NCBI GenBank assembly: GCA_032622095.1
Contig: CP136069.1
Span: 170,060,394 to 170,124,393 of the forward strand
Source: Siphonodentalium dalli
Lineage: Eukaryota > Mollusca > Scaphopoda > Gadilida > Siphonodentaliidae
Reading direction: 5' to 3'
Length of the DNA: 64,000 nucleotides
Both the position numbers and the translations under genes were made by a program. A model generated the notes under the pieces. It did not search any database, was not told the origin of the DNA, and saw only the letters and a list, made by a program, of their open reading frames with translations. Position 1 is the first letter of the stretch. Every line of letters starts with the position of its first letter. This document shows positions 36,356-49,193 of this stretch, one piece after another.

Positions 36356-36429
36356 ATGGCTGTTTCTATGATCACGGGTTACGGTTCAATAAGTCATTAT
36401 GTGATATATCCGTGCAACACGCAACTTAC

Positions 36430-36669
36430 CTATAATTTCATCGTGTTCGTCTTCAGCGATGAAAGCAGCACCAGGGTAAACCTTCAGTACGGACGTCACA
36501 TAAAATGCGTCGTTTGGCCAATCAGGAACAACAGAGGTTAAGAAATCCACATGTCGCGCGGCATCCTCAACATTCGCCTGTTTTACTGTGAAACTTCTAT
36601 TTGTTTGGTCCATAGTGCCAAATTGAGCCTTACAAATATAATGTATACGTGTGGATTACGTAGACGTAC
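36430..36669 (-). CDS. GNAT acetyltransferase copy B, first coding exon
   Basis: ATG at 36613. The exon ends in G before GTAAGT at 36430 (184 coding nt, phase 1), exactly as in copy A. An acceptor (TATTGCAG) places the exon start at 36669. Residues include SVVPDWPNDAFYVTSVLKVY and end in a hydrophobic strand. Joined to the exon at 24648, the next residues would be AVMGIPFG in the correct phase, so a split gene of about 13 kb is plausible. The upstream flank to about 37160 matches copy A and preserves the unfilled Helitron site at 36947|36948. Confidence 0.6.
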
Positions 36670-37160
36670 CTGCAATAGCAGAACAACGTTTGGAATAAAA
36701 ATTCGAAATATGACTGGTATGTAAGAGCTGTAAAATCTGAGGTAAGCCTGTTCTGACGTCATTGGCGTTGTCATACAGCATATATCATTTTCATCTACAT
36801 CGTAGACCATCATAACAGCTTATTGTCAACAGGAAAGCATTTGGCGAAATATGATTTCATTATATTATATTTTTTAGAATACCATAATTAGATAAAACCC
36901 ATTTTGCAGGAACTATCAACAAACTAACGACGATATGTTGACCGTTATACGTACTACGAAATTCATAATGATTTCAAGAAAGATATGCAAACTAACTTTA
37001 TCTTAAACAAGCTCAAAAGCAGATGATATGACATCGACGATCCATTGCATTAAAGTTGTTTTGATTCCCCAAAACTTATCTACCAAGAGAGAGAGGATAT
37101 TTATCAAGTTGTACGCCAGTTCTATATAACTGACATCATACTTATATAAAGCTAACCGAT

Positions 37161-38990
37161 AGAAATTAATTCGAGGCAATGACAGCTGCAGTCTCTCACA
37201 TCATTTAGTCTCTATATGCCAAACAACGGTTCAGTAAATCCTTTTTTCTTTGAGTTTACTTTCAGAGTGGGATCCTTCCTCGAACAATGCCACCCACTCT
37301 GAAAGTAGAAACTGAACTCCAGGAAGTAGTTTGGAATAATTATTAGAAGTATGATTGTAGTAAAATTGGCAGCCTCTTCCCCCGAAAACCCGCACATTAT
37401 ATGCTTATAATAGAACTTGTTTCAGGTAGATAATCTGTTTCAAGTCGATAATGTGCTGAACATGAGAGCGATTTATTCACATTATCGACTCATAATGAGG
37501 CGATTCTATGCAGTTTATGTGCTGACAATGACACAAATAAGCCGACTTATGACGTTTCTGCGCCAGTAAACTAAATGACGGGAATGAGTCCGTTATATGT
37601 TTACTCATCCTGTTCCTCGAAAATCCGCACATTATCTGCTTATAATATAACATGTTTGAGGTAGATAAATTAAAAACGATAATTATGCAAATGGCAAACA
37701 CCATTGTTCGCGATGTTTCGAAAGTTTGGGTTTATAAACAGTGTCGTTTTTACGTTATAGCATAGCTGTGAGGTGAGCGATCTCCGCACATGGCAACAAT
37801 TGTCGAGATGTGGGTTGTGTAATCAGAGGAGATGAGTTTTAGGTGCACAGTAACAACACTGATTATAGACCAAAACAAATTTCTGGTAAATATCCGGACG
37901 TGCTGAATACTCAAGCAGTCGTTCATGTCCGAGAATCCCCGGTGATTTCCGGGATCAATGTGTCCATAAACCTATGAACGATATTGAAAGTGACGTCACG
38001 TTACGTTCATGAACACATTGACTCAGAGGGCGTGTCTACCGTAACACTATGGGGAAATCGGAAGCGATATTAGGTGTATGTAAATATATGGTAGTATGAA
38101 ACCGCCTCAAGTCAACACACTGCTTTTAATACATCCGACAAGCACCACAATCTATGCCGCGTTCTATCGGATGCAGCATGGGCCACAGACATGTAATACA
38201 AAATAAATTATATCTCTTGTGTGCATCCGTTTATGGTATTTTTAATACCACAAGGCGATATTGATCAGCAAGGACTCCCTTGTATGTTTTCAAGATAAAT
38301 CGTAAACTGTTGCGATGTCTCTGTATATATGACGGCGCATTCAACAGCCCACTTGTAATATATCGCTTATTTAGAAACCATCAGGAACCTAGCCAAAAAT
38401 AGTACCATATCTTATATTGCGTCTCTTCTAGAAGGCCACTTCCAATTGATAGAGACATGGACAACGCTTATACATGTAACAATATAATTTAGAACACAAA
38501 CTATTCAACAAGCAGACATGGTAAATAAGGTTACATAAAGACAATACCCTCGCCCCATTCCCCAATGGTCATAATCCATCATCAATCACACCTCTTTGGC
38601 TAGCATATAGCAGCGATCCCCAACATTAGCTCATAGTGGATTTTAGGATATACATACCATGTTTCCTATATATTTATTAGTCGAACCACACATATCAACT
38701 GATGCTATTTATTGCAGGCTTCTTGCCATTAATTCTGGACATCGTAAGTAATAATAAACTATTAATCTTCTTTCTTGTTGACACTACCCACAAAATGTTG
38801 AATATGTATATAGATAGCATCCGACACGAGCCTATTAACTAATGGAAGGCAATCACTGTTGCATGTACAAGCACCCTCCACCCCTGCATATTCAGCATGT
38901 TTTCGTGAAAATAAGCACAATACGGGCTTATTTTGAATGTCGCGTTTTAGGCCCATATAGATCTAATTTGAGGAAAAATACGCTCTATAT
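37161..38990. other. Mostly featureless, one 235-bp spaced duplication
   Basis: CCGCACATTAT(A/C)TGCTTATAATA occurs near 37390 and again near 37625, with similar surroundings including AGGTAGATAA. Nothing else is recognised. Confidence 0.4.
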
Positions 38991-41900
38991 TAGTCTAGGA
39001 GATATTGGTCGACCTCTGCACCCCCCCAGGACTCAACTTCACCCCACTAATTTTCTCCCTTAAGGTCTCCTCTAATTTGTTTCACTTGCTAACAAGAAAA
39101 AAAAGTGGCCGCGGAGACTCCAGACAAGATGGCGTCCATCATGGCGGCCATTTTATTTAAATGCACCAGGTCTCTTTGATCGCCGTTATAGTAAAGATAA
39201 TATCACATGCGGTCTTGTTTTCGGCTCGATTTGTTATGATAATATACAACCCTTACAAATCAGCCGAAATTCCGACACCAGAATCCAATATGGCGGCCAA
39301 AATGGCCGCCGAAATGTGAAAATATGCTATTTTTCGGACATGTTACCACCTTTCGTTTGTCTCTGTGGGAAAATGTTGGCATCTTTGCGTCATGTTATAA
39401 ATTTATCATATAGAGGAGTCATTGGCGACCACATGGGGTCCATAATATACATTCATTGCGGGATATATCACGTTTTCCCAAATGCCGGTATAATAGGTCA
39501 AAGACGAATCTACGTTAATAACGCGATGTAATGTTTCGAATCAATGAATGTTATTGCTATTATAATAACACCCATGCATATATATGTGCAGGAGATACTC
39601 AAGCTAGGATTCCTCTTATACCTGAGTTGAGGAATATTTACCCAAGTCCAAGATGGCGGCCAAAATGGCCACCAGAAATAAAAAATCGTCGAAAATCGCT
39701 GATTTTAACATCAGTGAGCATTATTGTCATGAAAACTACACACCTGTTAACTATTGTGAGTTGGGAACACTGAGGCGAAGAACTTTCCTTGTACCATATC
39801 CAAATAAAAGTCCCCCAAATCCAAAATGGCGCCCACAATGGCGGACAGATTTTGAAAAATCACCGAAATTCCCTCATATTCACATCATTGGGCATTGTTG
39901 TCGAGACAACTCCACCCATGCTTACAGTTGAGTTGGAAATACTGAGGTGAAGTAATTACATTACATCTCATGCAAGAAATTGTTTTCCAAATCGAAGATG
40001 GCGGCCAAAATGGCGACCGAAATTTGAAAACAAGTCTACATTCCTTTACTTTCTTACGATGGGCGTTATTGTTTCGCGATTTCTATTCACCATTACATGT
40101 TGATATGGAATAGTGACATGAAGTATTCATTAGGGTTTGGCAATTGATACTCACAGCCAAGATCGCTGCTAAATTGGCGGATAGAAATTGAAAAGAAATC
40201 GATATTTTCAGATATTAATTTCATTTTTTTGTCATAATATCCGTATGTATGGACGAAACTGTACATAAACCATCTACTAGTTCAACTTAAAGGTATCAAA
40301 ATGCATAACATAGCTCGTATCCTTCTGGAAAGATGAAAAACCACAATTAATATCGCGATGTGGCATTTCGAAATCCATTCTCCACTTAGCGCCGATAATG
40401 GCCGTAAGCCGAATAGTTATATCAGAACAATTACCTGATAACAGATTCTGAATTGCCACGTCACGTCCATAATAATCTGGACCAGCTTCCATTTCTTTGT
40501 CTGATAAATCTAGGTCGCTCACACCGACAAAGTATTCACCACTTCCTGGGAGTAGGGTCCCTCTAATCATAACGTTTCAAACAATTCATTTTCCGGTGTC
40601 TGGCTTACGATTTTAAATGTTTGCTAAATATGATATTTGTGCGTTATCTTGAACTAGGAAGGCATATGACCGATGAGTATACAAGCTTACAGAAGGTCAT
40701 CTCTATGTATGTGTCTCATACCCCATGGGGATAACGACATGTACACCTGGCGAACCAGTTAGCTAGTCACTTCTCAATAGATGGTTCGTCAACTCACAAA
40801 CTCAGCGAACGCATTGCCATATGTGGACAACTTCGACAGTGTTTCGAAGGTTGCTAGCTGTCCCATTCCCTTGGGCAGATGTATATCTGCTAAGGAGAAG
40901 ACCATAGTGTACAGACTACCCACACTTCTTGGCCATGATCCGAAGCAAACTGTGTGACGCCCCGCAGTTGTCTCGTCGAATATCTCCCAGCAGACAAGAA
41001 CAATGCTCGTGGTGCTAGTTTGTGGACATGTGCCATGATAGTGGGAATGAAATGGGCCACTGTATACACCACCCTACACCTGGTGCATGTTTAAGATATA
41101 GAATGTCATGCGTGTCGGTTTTATTTGGTGTGGTAAGATTGTATTTCCACATCCGTTTCGAAGCCTTTCTGATTCAACTACGTACATTTTTGTCTGGATA
41201 ATACTATGCTAGTCTCCCTCAAAACAGTCGGATGGACTAAAGGATAATGTCTTTATAGCATGAATGTATGCGTTTTTTGTTATCCTCTCTCAGGGTTAGT
41301 GTCAGTATGTGGGCGGTATTATGCAAGAAAATGTCAGGAAATGTGGTGCATTTATTTCACTATGTATTTAAAGAACAATTTACAGTCTCGATGGCAATGG
41401 CTGTTGACGTTGGGGAACGCGACCTTTATGATCATATAGCTTTATATATATAACTTTAGAATATAAAAGTTAATGTCTCATGCAGGAAAATGGTCGCAAT
41501 GGTGATGTTACCAAGAAATCACTTGGTTTACCAACGTTTGTTGAACTGAATGCAAGAGCTCATCAACGTAACTTTCCTCTGGATGTTCTTCGCGTTGAAC
41601 ATTTCACCCTTTTGTTGATGGCATTTGTACTTTCTTGAACCATACCATCCAGCGTGAGTATGACATATCAACCAACTATCAAAGGTATCGCCTTTAAGAC
41701 TACAACCCAGTCTTGGTGGGGCTTATACAACAGTAGCCAATGGCACACGTCTGGTCCAGTTGTTTAAGATGGCTTCCAAACGGATGGGGACATACAATCT
41801 TAGCATACAAGGAAAGGATAGCCACACATGGGATCATGTCTGAATCTAAAACATAACAAAATAAGGGGCGGTGCAGTCATGGTCCAATTTCATTTCCACT

Positions 41901-43948
41901 ATCATGACACATACCCACAAACTAGCACCGTGTGTATTGTTATCATCTGCTTGGATCTGTTCGGTGAGACGATTGATGGACGCCAACAAGCTTGTTCTTA
42001 TGATCATGTTCAAGGAGTTTGGGTATATTATGCATTACGGCCTTCTACGCCTTAGCAGAAATGCATCCGTCAAATGTCGGGTTTTCAACATTCGAAGCCA
42101 TATACAGAAGTTGTCCGGGTACGTCAGTGCATTAGATGAGTATGTGAATTGATGAACCATATATTGAGAAGTGGCTGTTTGGGAAGATCACCAGGTGTAC
42201 ACGTTGTTATCCCCATTAGGTCACCAAAGCTGACAATACGCAGATAGATAGGTCCTTCTGAAAGCTAGTATACGCATCGACTGAATACCTTTCTAGTGTA
42301 TCGCACAAGATGAGTGCATATACCCCATATGTAGCATCTGAATTATACCATAAGCTATACCACGAATGAAGCTCGATAAGAATTCCAAGCTTTCGAAACA
42401 AACACGTGAGCTGGACACCGGCATATGTATTGTTTGAAACATTCCGATTAGTGGCACCCTTCTACAAATAAGTGTAGTAAACTGTTGTTGTGAGTGAGAT
42501 AGATTAATCTGACGAAGAGACGGAAACGGGTCTAGATAATGCTGAATGTGGCAATTCAGAATAAGCTCAGGTACTGTTGTTTTGATTCTTGGAAGTCATA
42601 ATATGACTATTCGGCGCACCTATATACGGTTACGGCCAGTATGAGCCCTTAGTGGAGAATGGATTTTGAAATGCCACATCGCGATTGTGGGTTTTCATCC
42701 TTCCAAAAGGCTACGACTTACATTGGAACTAATAGATGGCTTATATTTTTATGTACCGTTTCGTCTATACAAATCGATATTATGACAAAAAGTTGAAATT
42801 AGTATGTGATAATATCGGCTTCTTTTCAATTTCTGGCCGCCAGTTTGGCCGCCATATTGACTCTGAGTATCACTTGCCAAACTCTGATGAATAATTCATA
42901 CATATCAACATGTAATGGTGGGTAGAAATCGCGAAACAATAACGCCCATCCTAAGAAAGTAAAGGAATGTAGGCGTGTTTTCAAATTTCGGTCGCCATTT
43001 TGGCCGCCATCTTCGATTTGGAAAACCATTTCTTGCATGAGATGTAAGGTAATTACTTCAACTCAGTATTTCCAACTCAACTGTACGCATGGATGGAGTT
43101 GTCTCGACAATAAAGCCCAATGATGTGAATATGAGGGAATTTCGGTGATTTTTCAAAATCTGTCCCGCCATTGTGGGCGCCATTTTGGATTTGGGGGACT
43201 TTTATTTGGATATGGTACAAGGAAAGTTCTTCGCCTAAGTGTTCCCAACGTACAATAGTAAGCAGGTGTGGAGTTGTCATTACAATAATGCTCACTGATG
43301 TTAAAATCAGCGATTTTCGGCGATTTTTCTATTTCTGGTGGCCATTTTGGCCGCCATCTTGGATTTGGGTAAATATTCCTCAACTCAGCTAAAAGAGGAA
43401 TCCTAGCTCGAGTATGTCCTGCACATATATATGCATGGGTGTTGTTATAATAGCAATAACATTCATTGATTCGAAACATTACATCGCGTTATTGACGTAG
43501 ATTCGGCTTTGACCTATTATACCGGCATTTGGGAAAACGTGATATCGGACAAAAATATCCCGCAATGAATGTATATTATGGTCCCCATGTGTTCGCCAAT
43601 GACTCCTCTATACGATAAATGTATAACATGACGCAAAGATGCCAACAATTTCCCACATAGACAAACGAAAGGTGGTAACATGTCCGAAAAATAGCATATT
43701 TTCACATTTCGGTGGCCATCTTGGTCGCCATATTGGATTCTGGTATCGGATTTTAGGCTAATTTGTAAGAGTTGTATATTAGCATAACGAATCGAGCGGA
43801 AAACAAGACCGCATGTGCTATCATCTTTAATGTAATGGCGATCAAAGAGACCTGGTGCATATAAAAAAAATGGCAGCCATGATGGACGCCATCTTGTCTG
43901 GAGTCTCTGCGGCCACTTTTTTTTCTTGTTAACAAGTGAAAAAAATTA
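38991..43948. mobile_element. Giant foldback element, copy 2, opposite orientation
   Basis: The left end (TAGTCTAGGAGATATTGGTC) and arms match copy 1. The centre is reversed relative to copy 1: 40277-40570 corresponds to 21341 onwards, 40890-41072 to about 20830-21024, and 41450-41800 to 20171-20455, all in opposite strands. The last 90 or so bases of the right end are missing; homology stops at about 43948, just inside the GTTAACAAGTGAAA block. ATGGCGGCC motifs recur in both arms. Confidence 0.8.
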
Positions 43949-44089
43949 TATGGGTGTAAAGTTTGTCGTTCAAAAGAATTCCGTATATAGCTTATTTCAA
44001 TACGAAATAAGCTCATATAGGCACTATTTAATCTACTGTCTTCATCGACACAACTAAACAGATTAATGCTCTTTATAATGTGTGTTCAC

Positions 44090-45180
44090 TGCGGCCTGCG
44101 CCATTCAACGGAATATCGGATATAAATGATGAAGAATGATGATTATGTTCCAGAATCTAGGCGATCGAACAATGTTGTTTACACTGACTGTCATCAAATA
44201 TGAACCTATGTGAATATTTAGGTCCTATATGAACCTATTTGCAGGATATGTTGGCACATTGCATTCTTATACACCAATAGCATATGCGCTTATTTGCATC
44301 AGTGTCTGATTTGTAATATAGGTATAGCATTAACTTTTATATATCAATTATTAATTTTTTTTACCTTAAACGGACATGGCTCATTCGAACCACAAAGTTA
44401 TTTTCTGCGTAATTTGGAGTGACTGATGCGAAGGTCGATAAATAAAAGAACTATTGATATACCGGCTTCATATGCACCTAAAAACACTTGCCAAAGTCAC
44501 AGCCATTTTTCAGCCGTGTTCAACTTTTCACCAGAAATCAGACAAACGCTCTTTATTGCTACCATATCAGGAATCTATTTCTGTTCCATGTCGTGCAAAT
44601 GGCTGTTTTGTGTTTGGGACCCAAACACCGTATTCAAAAGCCAATTATAGTATATGTATTTTGGAGCACAAACCGCCATGTGGCTTTAAGTCAGTGCGTA
44701 GTTATTCAATAATACTAATCTCTAAATTGTCGTCAAAAATATATGTTTTCGTTTCTGGAATTTCTGTCTATTTAGTGTTTCTATATCTGTTATAAGTCAC
44801 AGTAAAGAGTGAAAAATTCTGTGCACATTGTCGAATTTATAACACGTAACTTAATTATCGCTTCAATGTGCAATTTGGGTTAATCAGATTAGATACGTGT
44901 CAATATTATTTGGTATAAATATTCGGCAATTTAAAACAATATACGCACAAAATATTACGTTAGAACATCAACGTAGTTTCTATAACATACATGTAATCAG
45001 TTTAGTATATTGTGCAGTTATAGTCGAGAACCTCGTGTATGTTTTATTATATATGCAGCCAGCTTCATATTATTTATATTCGAGAAGCTTGATGTATATA
45101 TTCCTGGCGATTCTAGGCGATGGATCTGTGTTGTTTACACTGACTGTCACCAAATTGATGTACGTCTCTCATTCAGCTAG
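44090..45180. repeat. Dispersed repeat family, copy i
   Basis: Shares long runs with 59275-59800 (for example TTATCGCTTCAATGTGCAAT) and with 63600-64000 (TAATCAGTTTAGTATATTGT). A block with GTTGTTTACACTGACTGTCA occurs twice, near 44176 and 45132, about 953 bp apart. This suggests the copy is a little over one monomer of a tandem or circular unit. No coding content is recognised. Confidence 0.75.
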
Positions 45181-45670
45181 AATTTCGGTTTTTGTGAAAT
45201 AAAATTACGTAAAATTCTCCAAGTACTCAATAGTGTTATCACCCAATCGACAGTACACCACCTGTATGATCTGGCCATCTGAAATACATGCACACTGTAC
45301 ATATAACCTAACGGCGTCTTGATTATATAGTTGTTTGAATTATTACCTGTACGGCAACTCACGAACAACTTTGTTGAAGCCAGTATATATGATATATGTA
45401 AATAACATATTAAACACATTCAAAATCAGTCGTGTGAATAAGCTCACACGAGCTTATCGTTACGATTGCCTTGAACATCGTTCAGACGACGCAGTATTGA
45501 CGCAGTTTGAATGACCAAAACAAACTGGACAACTTCGTTAACTCTTTACCGGCCCTGCACACGTTGGCGAACATCAATAAATATATTGGATACAACCTAT
45601 ATGGACACCTCTATTTGGATAATTATGAAATTTGTATGCATATATGGCAGATTTTGGTGCAGAAAAAAAT
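45181..45670. other. No recognisable feature
   Basis: AT-rich sequence between the dispersed repeat and the tandem array. Nothing is supported. Confidence 0.3.
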
Positions 45671-45712
45671 ACGACGCATTTGTAACCAGTTACTTGGTTA
45701 CAAATACGTCGT
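45671..45712. repeat. 42-nt hairpin at the edge of a tandem array
   Basis: ACGACG, a mismatch, ATTTGTAACCA, a short loop, then the reverse complement. Only one base pair in the stem is mismatched. Confidence 0.8.
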
Positions 45713-45794
45713 GATTTTTTTTGCAAGTCGACTCAACGTTTTCTCGTGCGTTAGCCGGTTACAATTGCGCCCTATTTTTTTGGGCATTTGGAGG

Positions 45795-46945
45795 TACATT
45801 AGGAAGTGCAAAGTTACATTTGGAAGTAGTTTCAATAATTAGACATGTTTTTGTCACATAGTTACATTTGGAAGTCGTTTCAAAATTGCGACGTGTTTTT
45901 TGTCACATAGTTACCAATGATTATTAGAGAATTACTCCAACTAGAAAAATGAAAATATTTCACCTATCATTGTTAAAGAAGGGTTACAAAGTTACATTTG
46001 GAAGTCGTTTCAAAAATCCGACGTGTTTTTTACGGTTACAATGTTACATTTGGAAGTTGATTAAAAAATCCGACGTGTTTTTTGTCACAAAGTTACAAAT
46101 GCTTATCTAAGAATTACTCCAACGAGAAAAATGAATTATTTCACCTATCCTTGTTAAAAAATGGTTACTAAGTTACATTTGGAAGTCGTTTCAAAATTCC
46201 GACGTGTTTTTTGTCACATAGTTACCAATGATTATCAGCGAATTACTCCAACTGGAAAAATGAAAATATTTCACATATCCTTGTTAAAAAGGGTTACACA
46301 GTTACATTTGGAAGTCGTTTCAAAAATCCGACGTGCTTTTTATGGTTACAATGTTACATTTGGGAGTTGATTCAAAATTCCGACGTGTTTTTGTCACAAA
46401 GTTACAAATGCTTATCGGAGAATTACTCCAACTAGAAAAATGAATTCTTTCACCTATCCTTGTTAAAAAAGGGTTACAAAGTTACATTTGGAAGTCGTTC
46501 CAAAATTCCGACGTGTTTTTTTCCACAAAGTTACAAATGCTTATCAGAGAATTACTCCAACTAGAAAAATTAAAATATTTCACCTATCCTTGTTTAAAAA
46601 AGGTTACAAAGTTACATTTGCAAGTCGTTTAAAAAAACCGACGTGTTGTTTGTCACATATTTACAAATGCTTATCTGCGAATAACCGCAACTAGAAAAAT
46701 GAAAATATTTCACCTATCCTTGTTTAAAACGGGTTTACAATGTTACATTTGGAAGTCGTTTCAAAAATCCGACATGTTTTTTGTCACGTAGTCACCAATG
46801 ATTATCAGAGAATTACTCCAACTAGAAAAATGAAAATATTTCACCTATTCTTGTTAAAAAAGGGTTACAAAGTTACATTTGGAAGTCGTTTCAAAAATCC
46901 GACGGCTTGTTTTTTATGGTTACAAATGCTTATCAGAGAATTACT
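45795..46945. repeat. Tandem repeat of about 130 bp with interspersed 52-58-bp short units
   Basis: GTTACATTTGGAAGT-like starts lie near 45803, 45861, 45988, 46041, 46171, 46300, 46352, 46479, 46610, 46741 and 46871. Long units (127-131 bp) contain a TCCGACGTGTTTTTTGTCAC block, AGAATTACTCCAACTAGAAA and TTTCACCTATCCTTGTTAAA. Short units stop after the GACGTG block. No protein-coding signal; the open frames follow the repeat. Confidence 0.85.
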
Positions 46946-47954
46946 CCAACAAGAATGCAGTCGATGCAGTCCCTGTGGTCTGTGGTAGGTTATTGTTGGG
47001 CGGCCGGGCACACAGTCCCCGATACAACCGCGGATATGGGAGTAAAGCGTAGCTGTGTATGGCCAACGAGTTCTCAATCATTTTGGTTCAATTGGAGCAA
47101 CACCACGGTGAGTGACAATTGTAGTAGGGCATGGGTAATTATCATGCCTTAACAACTAAGTACAGAACATTTGGTTGGAAGTTGCCAAAAGTCAGAACCC
47201 ACCCGAAGCTCGCTCGCTGTTGGGCAGGTTGATTTTACAGTAGAGCGGTCAAAATTTGGGGGCGTACCTATATGATACCGGCGTACCTGCAACTGCATCA
47301 ATGTTGGTCATTAATTAGCCTGTTTGGATTTGGGGCTAAAATAGGACATTTTTTTGTCCCGACCGTAGTTCGGTAACGGTTGGGACAAACACTTTGGTAC
47401 ATTCCGGTCCGTATCACTCTTCATTCGGATCATGCAATACAAATATTATACTGCCGGACTATTTTTGAACATTCAGGGGCCGGTAACTCGGTCATTTTTC
47501 GACCGATTTATAAAATGTGAAATGTGGACTATGACATGTAAGTTTGGTCGCCATCGGAGAGAATTTGTTTTTGTTTACATTCCCCATGTAGCGGTCAATA
47601 ATCGGACAAAGGCCATTTGGTAGACACGAACTAAGTTTAAGTTACTCTACATCACAATATATTTCCCGTTTAGTTACCTCAATGCGTTCCAGAGATACTC
47701 TACAATTGTCGATAAATGCGAGAGGCCTCTTTAAGGGCCATAACTCCATAAAGCAAGCACGGACAAAAGTACCAATGTCTTAACGGCCGTCTACTGTAGA
47801 TTGTGTACACACAGATAAAAGTTCAGCATCCCACATTTACCGGTTCCTAAGATTAAGCGTTACAAAGTTTGTTGGAATAATAATAGAGAAAAATGATTAA
47901 ATAGAAATACAATATACTTCACTATTAAAATATGGAGGTATAATTAACAGAACA
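46946..47954. other. No recognisable feature
   Basis: Mixed-composition sequence with no long frame and no repeat that I can identify. Confidence 0.3.
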
Positions 47955-48249
47955 AAAATTGACAGTATTTTGTTATAGTTGGCATGTGAATACATAGATA
48001 TACTTTTCCCCAGTTGGTAATAAGATAATTTGGTCATGAAAACAGGCAAGTCATAATACCATACCGGTCACACGTGAAAAAATATGTTTATTTACTTTTG
48101 TGATGCAGGGAAATTCCAGATCAAACCGGGTATCACCCTATATCTAATTTGATGTATAGAAAATGAACATATTTCAAAAAATCTAAATCTAATAAAATGT
48201 GTGTTGAAATGTAGGTTCCTTAACCCTTTACCCAACAGAAGGGCCCTGT

Positions 48250-48318
48250 GCCAATGCATTCTCTTATATATGCGAGTCGACCATAGGTCGCCTCGCATAT
48301 ATAAGAGAATGCATTGGC
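48250..48318 (+). repeat. 69-nt hairpin, left copy
   Basis: A 27-nt perfect arm beginning GCCAATGCATTCTC, a T/C mismatch, CGACC, loop ATA, GGTCG, then the 27-nt reverse complement. Confidence 0.95.
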
Positions 48319-48398
48319 TTAACACATTAAAAATTATAAAATTGTTAAAGAATGTACGAAAAAATGGTAAAAAGTGTTAAAAAAAGATTTTTTTTAGG

Positions 48399-48467
48399 CC
48401 AATGCATTCTCTTATATATGCGAGGCGACCTATGGTCGACTCGCATATATAAGAGAATGCATTGGCA
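48399..48467 (-). repeat. 69-nt hairpin, right copy
   Basis: The exact reverse complement of 48250-48318, including the off-centre mismatch. The pair is itself flanked by CCCTGT and ACAGGG. Confidence 0.95.
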
Positions 48468-49193
48468 CAGGGTATAACTGTAACTATCACAATGTGGTCA
48501 AGGAGCCGATTCCAATGATATCCATATTTGTATGGTTCTATTGAGACAGACCGAAGATATTTTAGGCTGTTGAAGCTTTATTTGGCCGGTTTTGGCCGGT
48601 TTGTTGGGTAAAGGGTTAACTCAAATCAGATATTGTTCACACCCAAAGCAGAAGACATTAATTTAGGGTTGTTGACCCTTTCTTTACACAATACTCATTG
48701 GCGAGTAGTTATCCCATATGAAACAACCACCAAATGAATACTAGATTATTCCAGTGTATAAATGTACAACTGAGTGGGAGAATTCATTCAGTATTTACAG
48801 TGCTAATTCGGAAAGAACATCTAACGAATAGACAGCATTTAACCTGGACAACACCGGTTAACCCTGCTAGTATTTAATGCATGCAATTACGCATTTTATG
48901 GATATACGAGTATGATATGGGGGACTTGAATTAAAAAAAAACGACTCAAACATATTAGGGTGTCCATGACATTGTTAGAGCCGCATTCCGTGTGGTTGGC
49001 AGAAGAAGTCCTTTAATACCACACGTATTGTTTCAATGTTTTCCTATATGCACATTCCACAACATAAATGTAATTCATATAATGTACTTTCTTGTGTACA
49101 ATTGAAATGTGATGGAGATGGACGTTTTATTATAATGATGACATGTGCCGTGAAACTTTAATGTCATTATCCTTGAATGTGCAATTCTGATCT

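Larger units (their letters stand above)
48220..48619. mobile_element. piggyBac-like MITE built from two mirror-image hairpins
   Basis: TTAA at both ends, with 18-bp terminal inverted repeats reading TTAACCCTTTACCCAACA inward. TTAA duplication and CCC termini are piggyBac superfamily signatures. The paralogous site at 17122-17125 reads TCGA with no insert. The interior contains two 69-nt hairpins in inverted orientation, and no transposase. Confidence 0.8.
47955..49171. repeat. Downstream flank of GNAT copy C, duplicated at 16850-17657
   Basis: Matches the ghost copy in order, with shared runs such as TCACACGTGAAAA, GGGAAATTCCAGATC and CGAGTAGTTATCCCATA. The main difference is the 400-bp MITE at 48220-48619, absent from the other copy. 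Confidence 0.8.

Noticed and set aside
45795-46945. Possible CRISPR array
   Set aside because: The spacers are not unique, repeat lengths are wrong, and the context is an animal genome. It is an ordinary satellite.
48092-48325. 77-codon minus-strand frame
   Set aside because: It runs across the MITE boundary and one hairpin arm, so it is chance.
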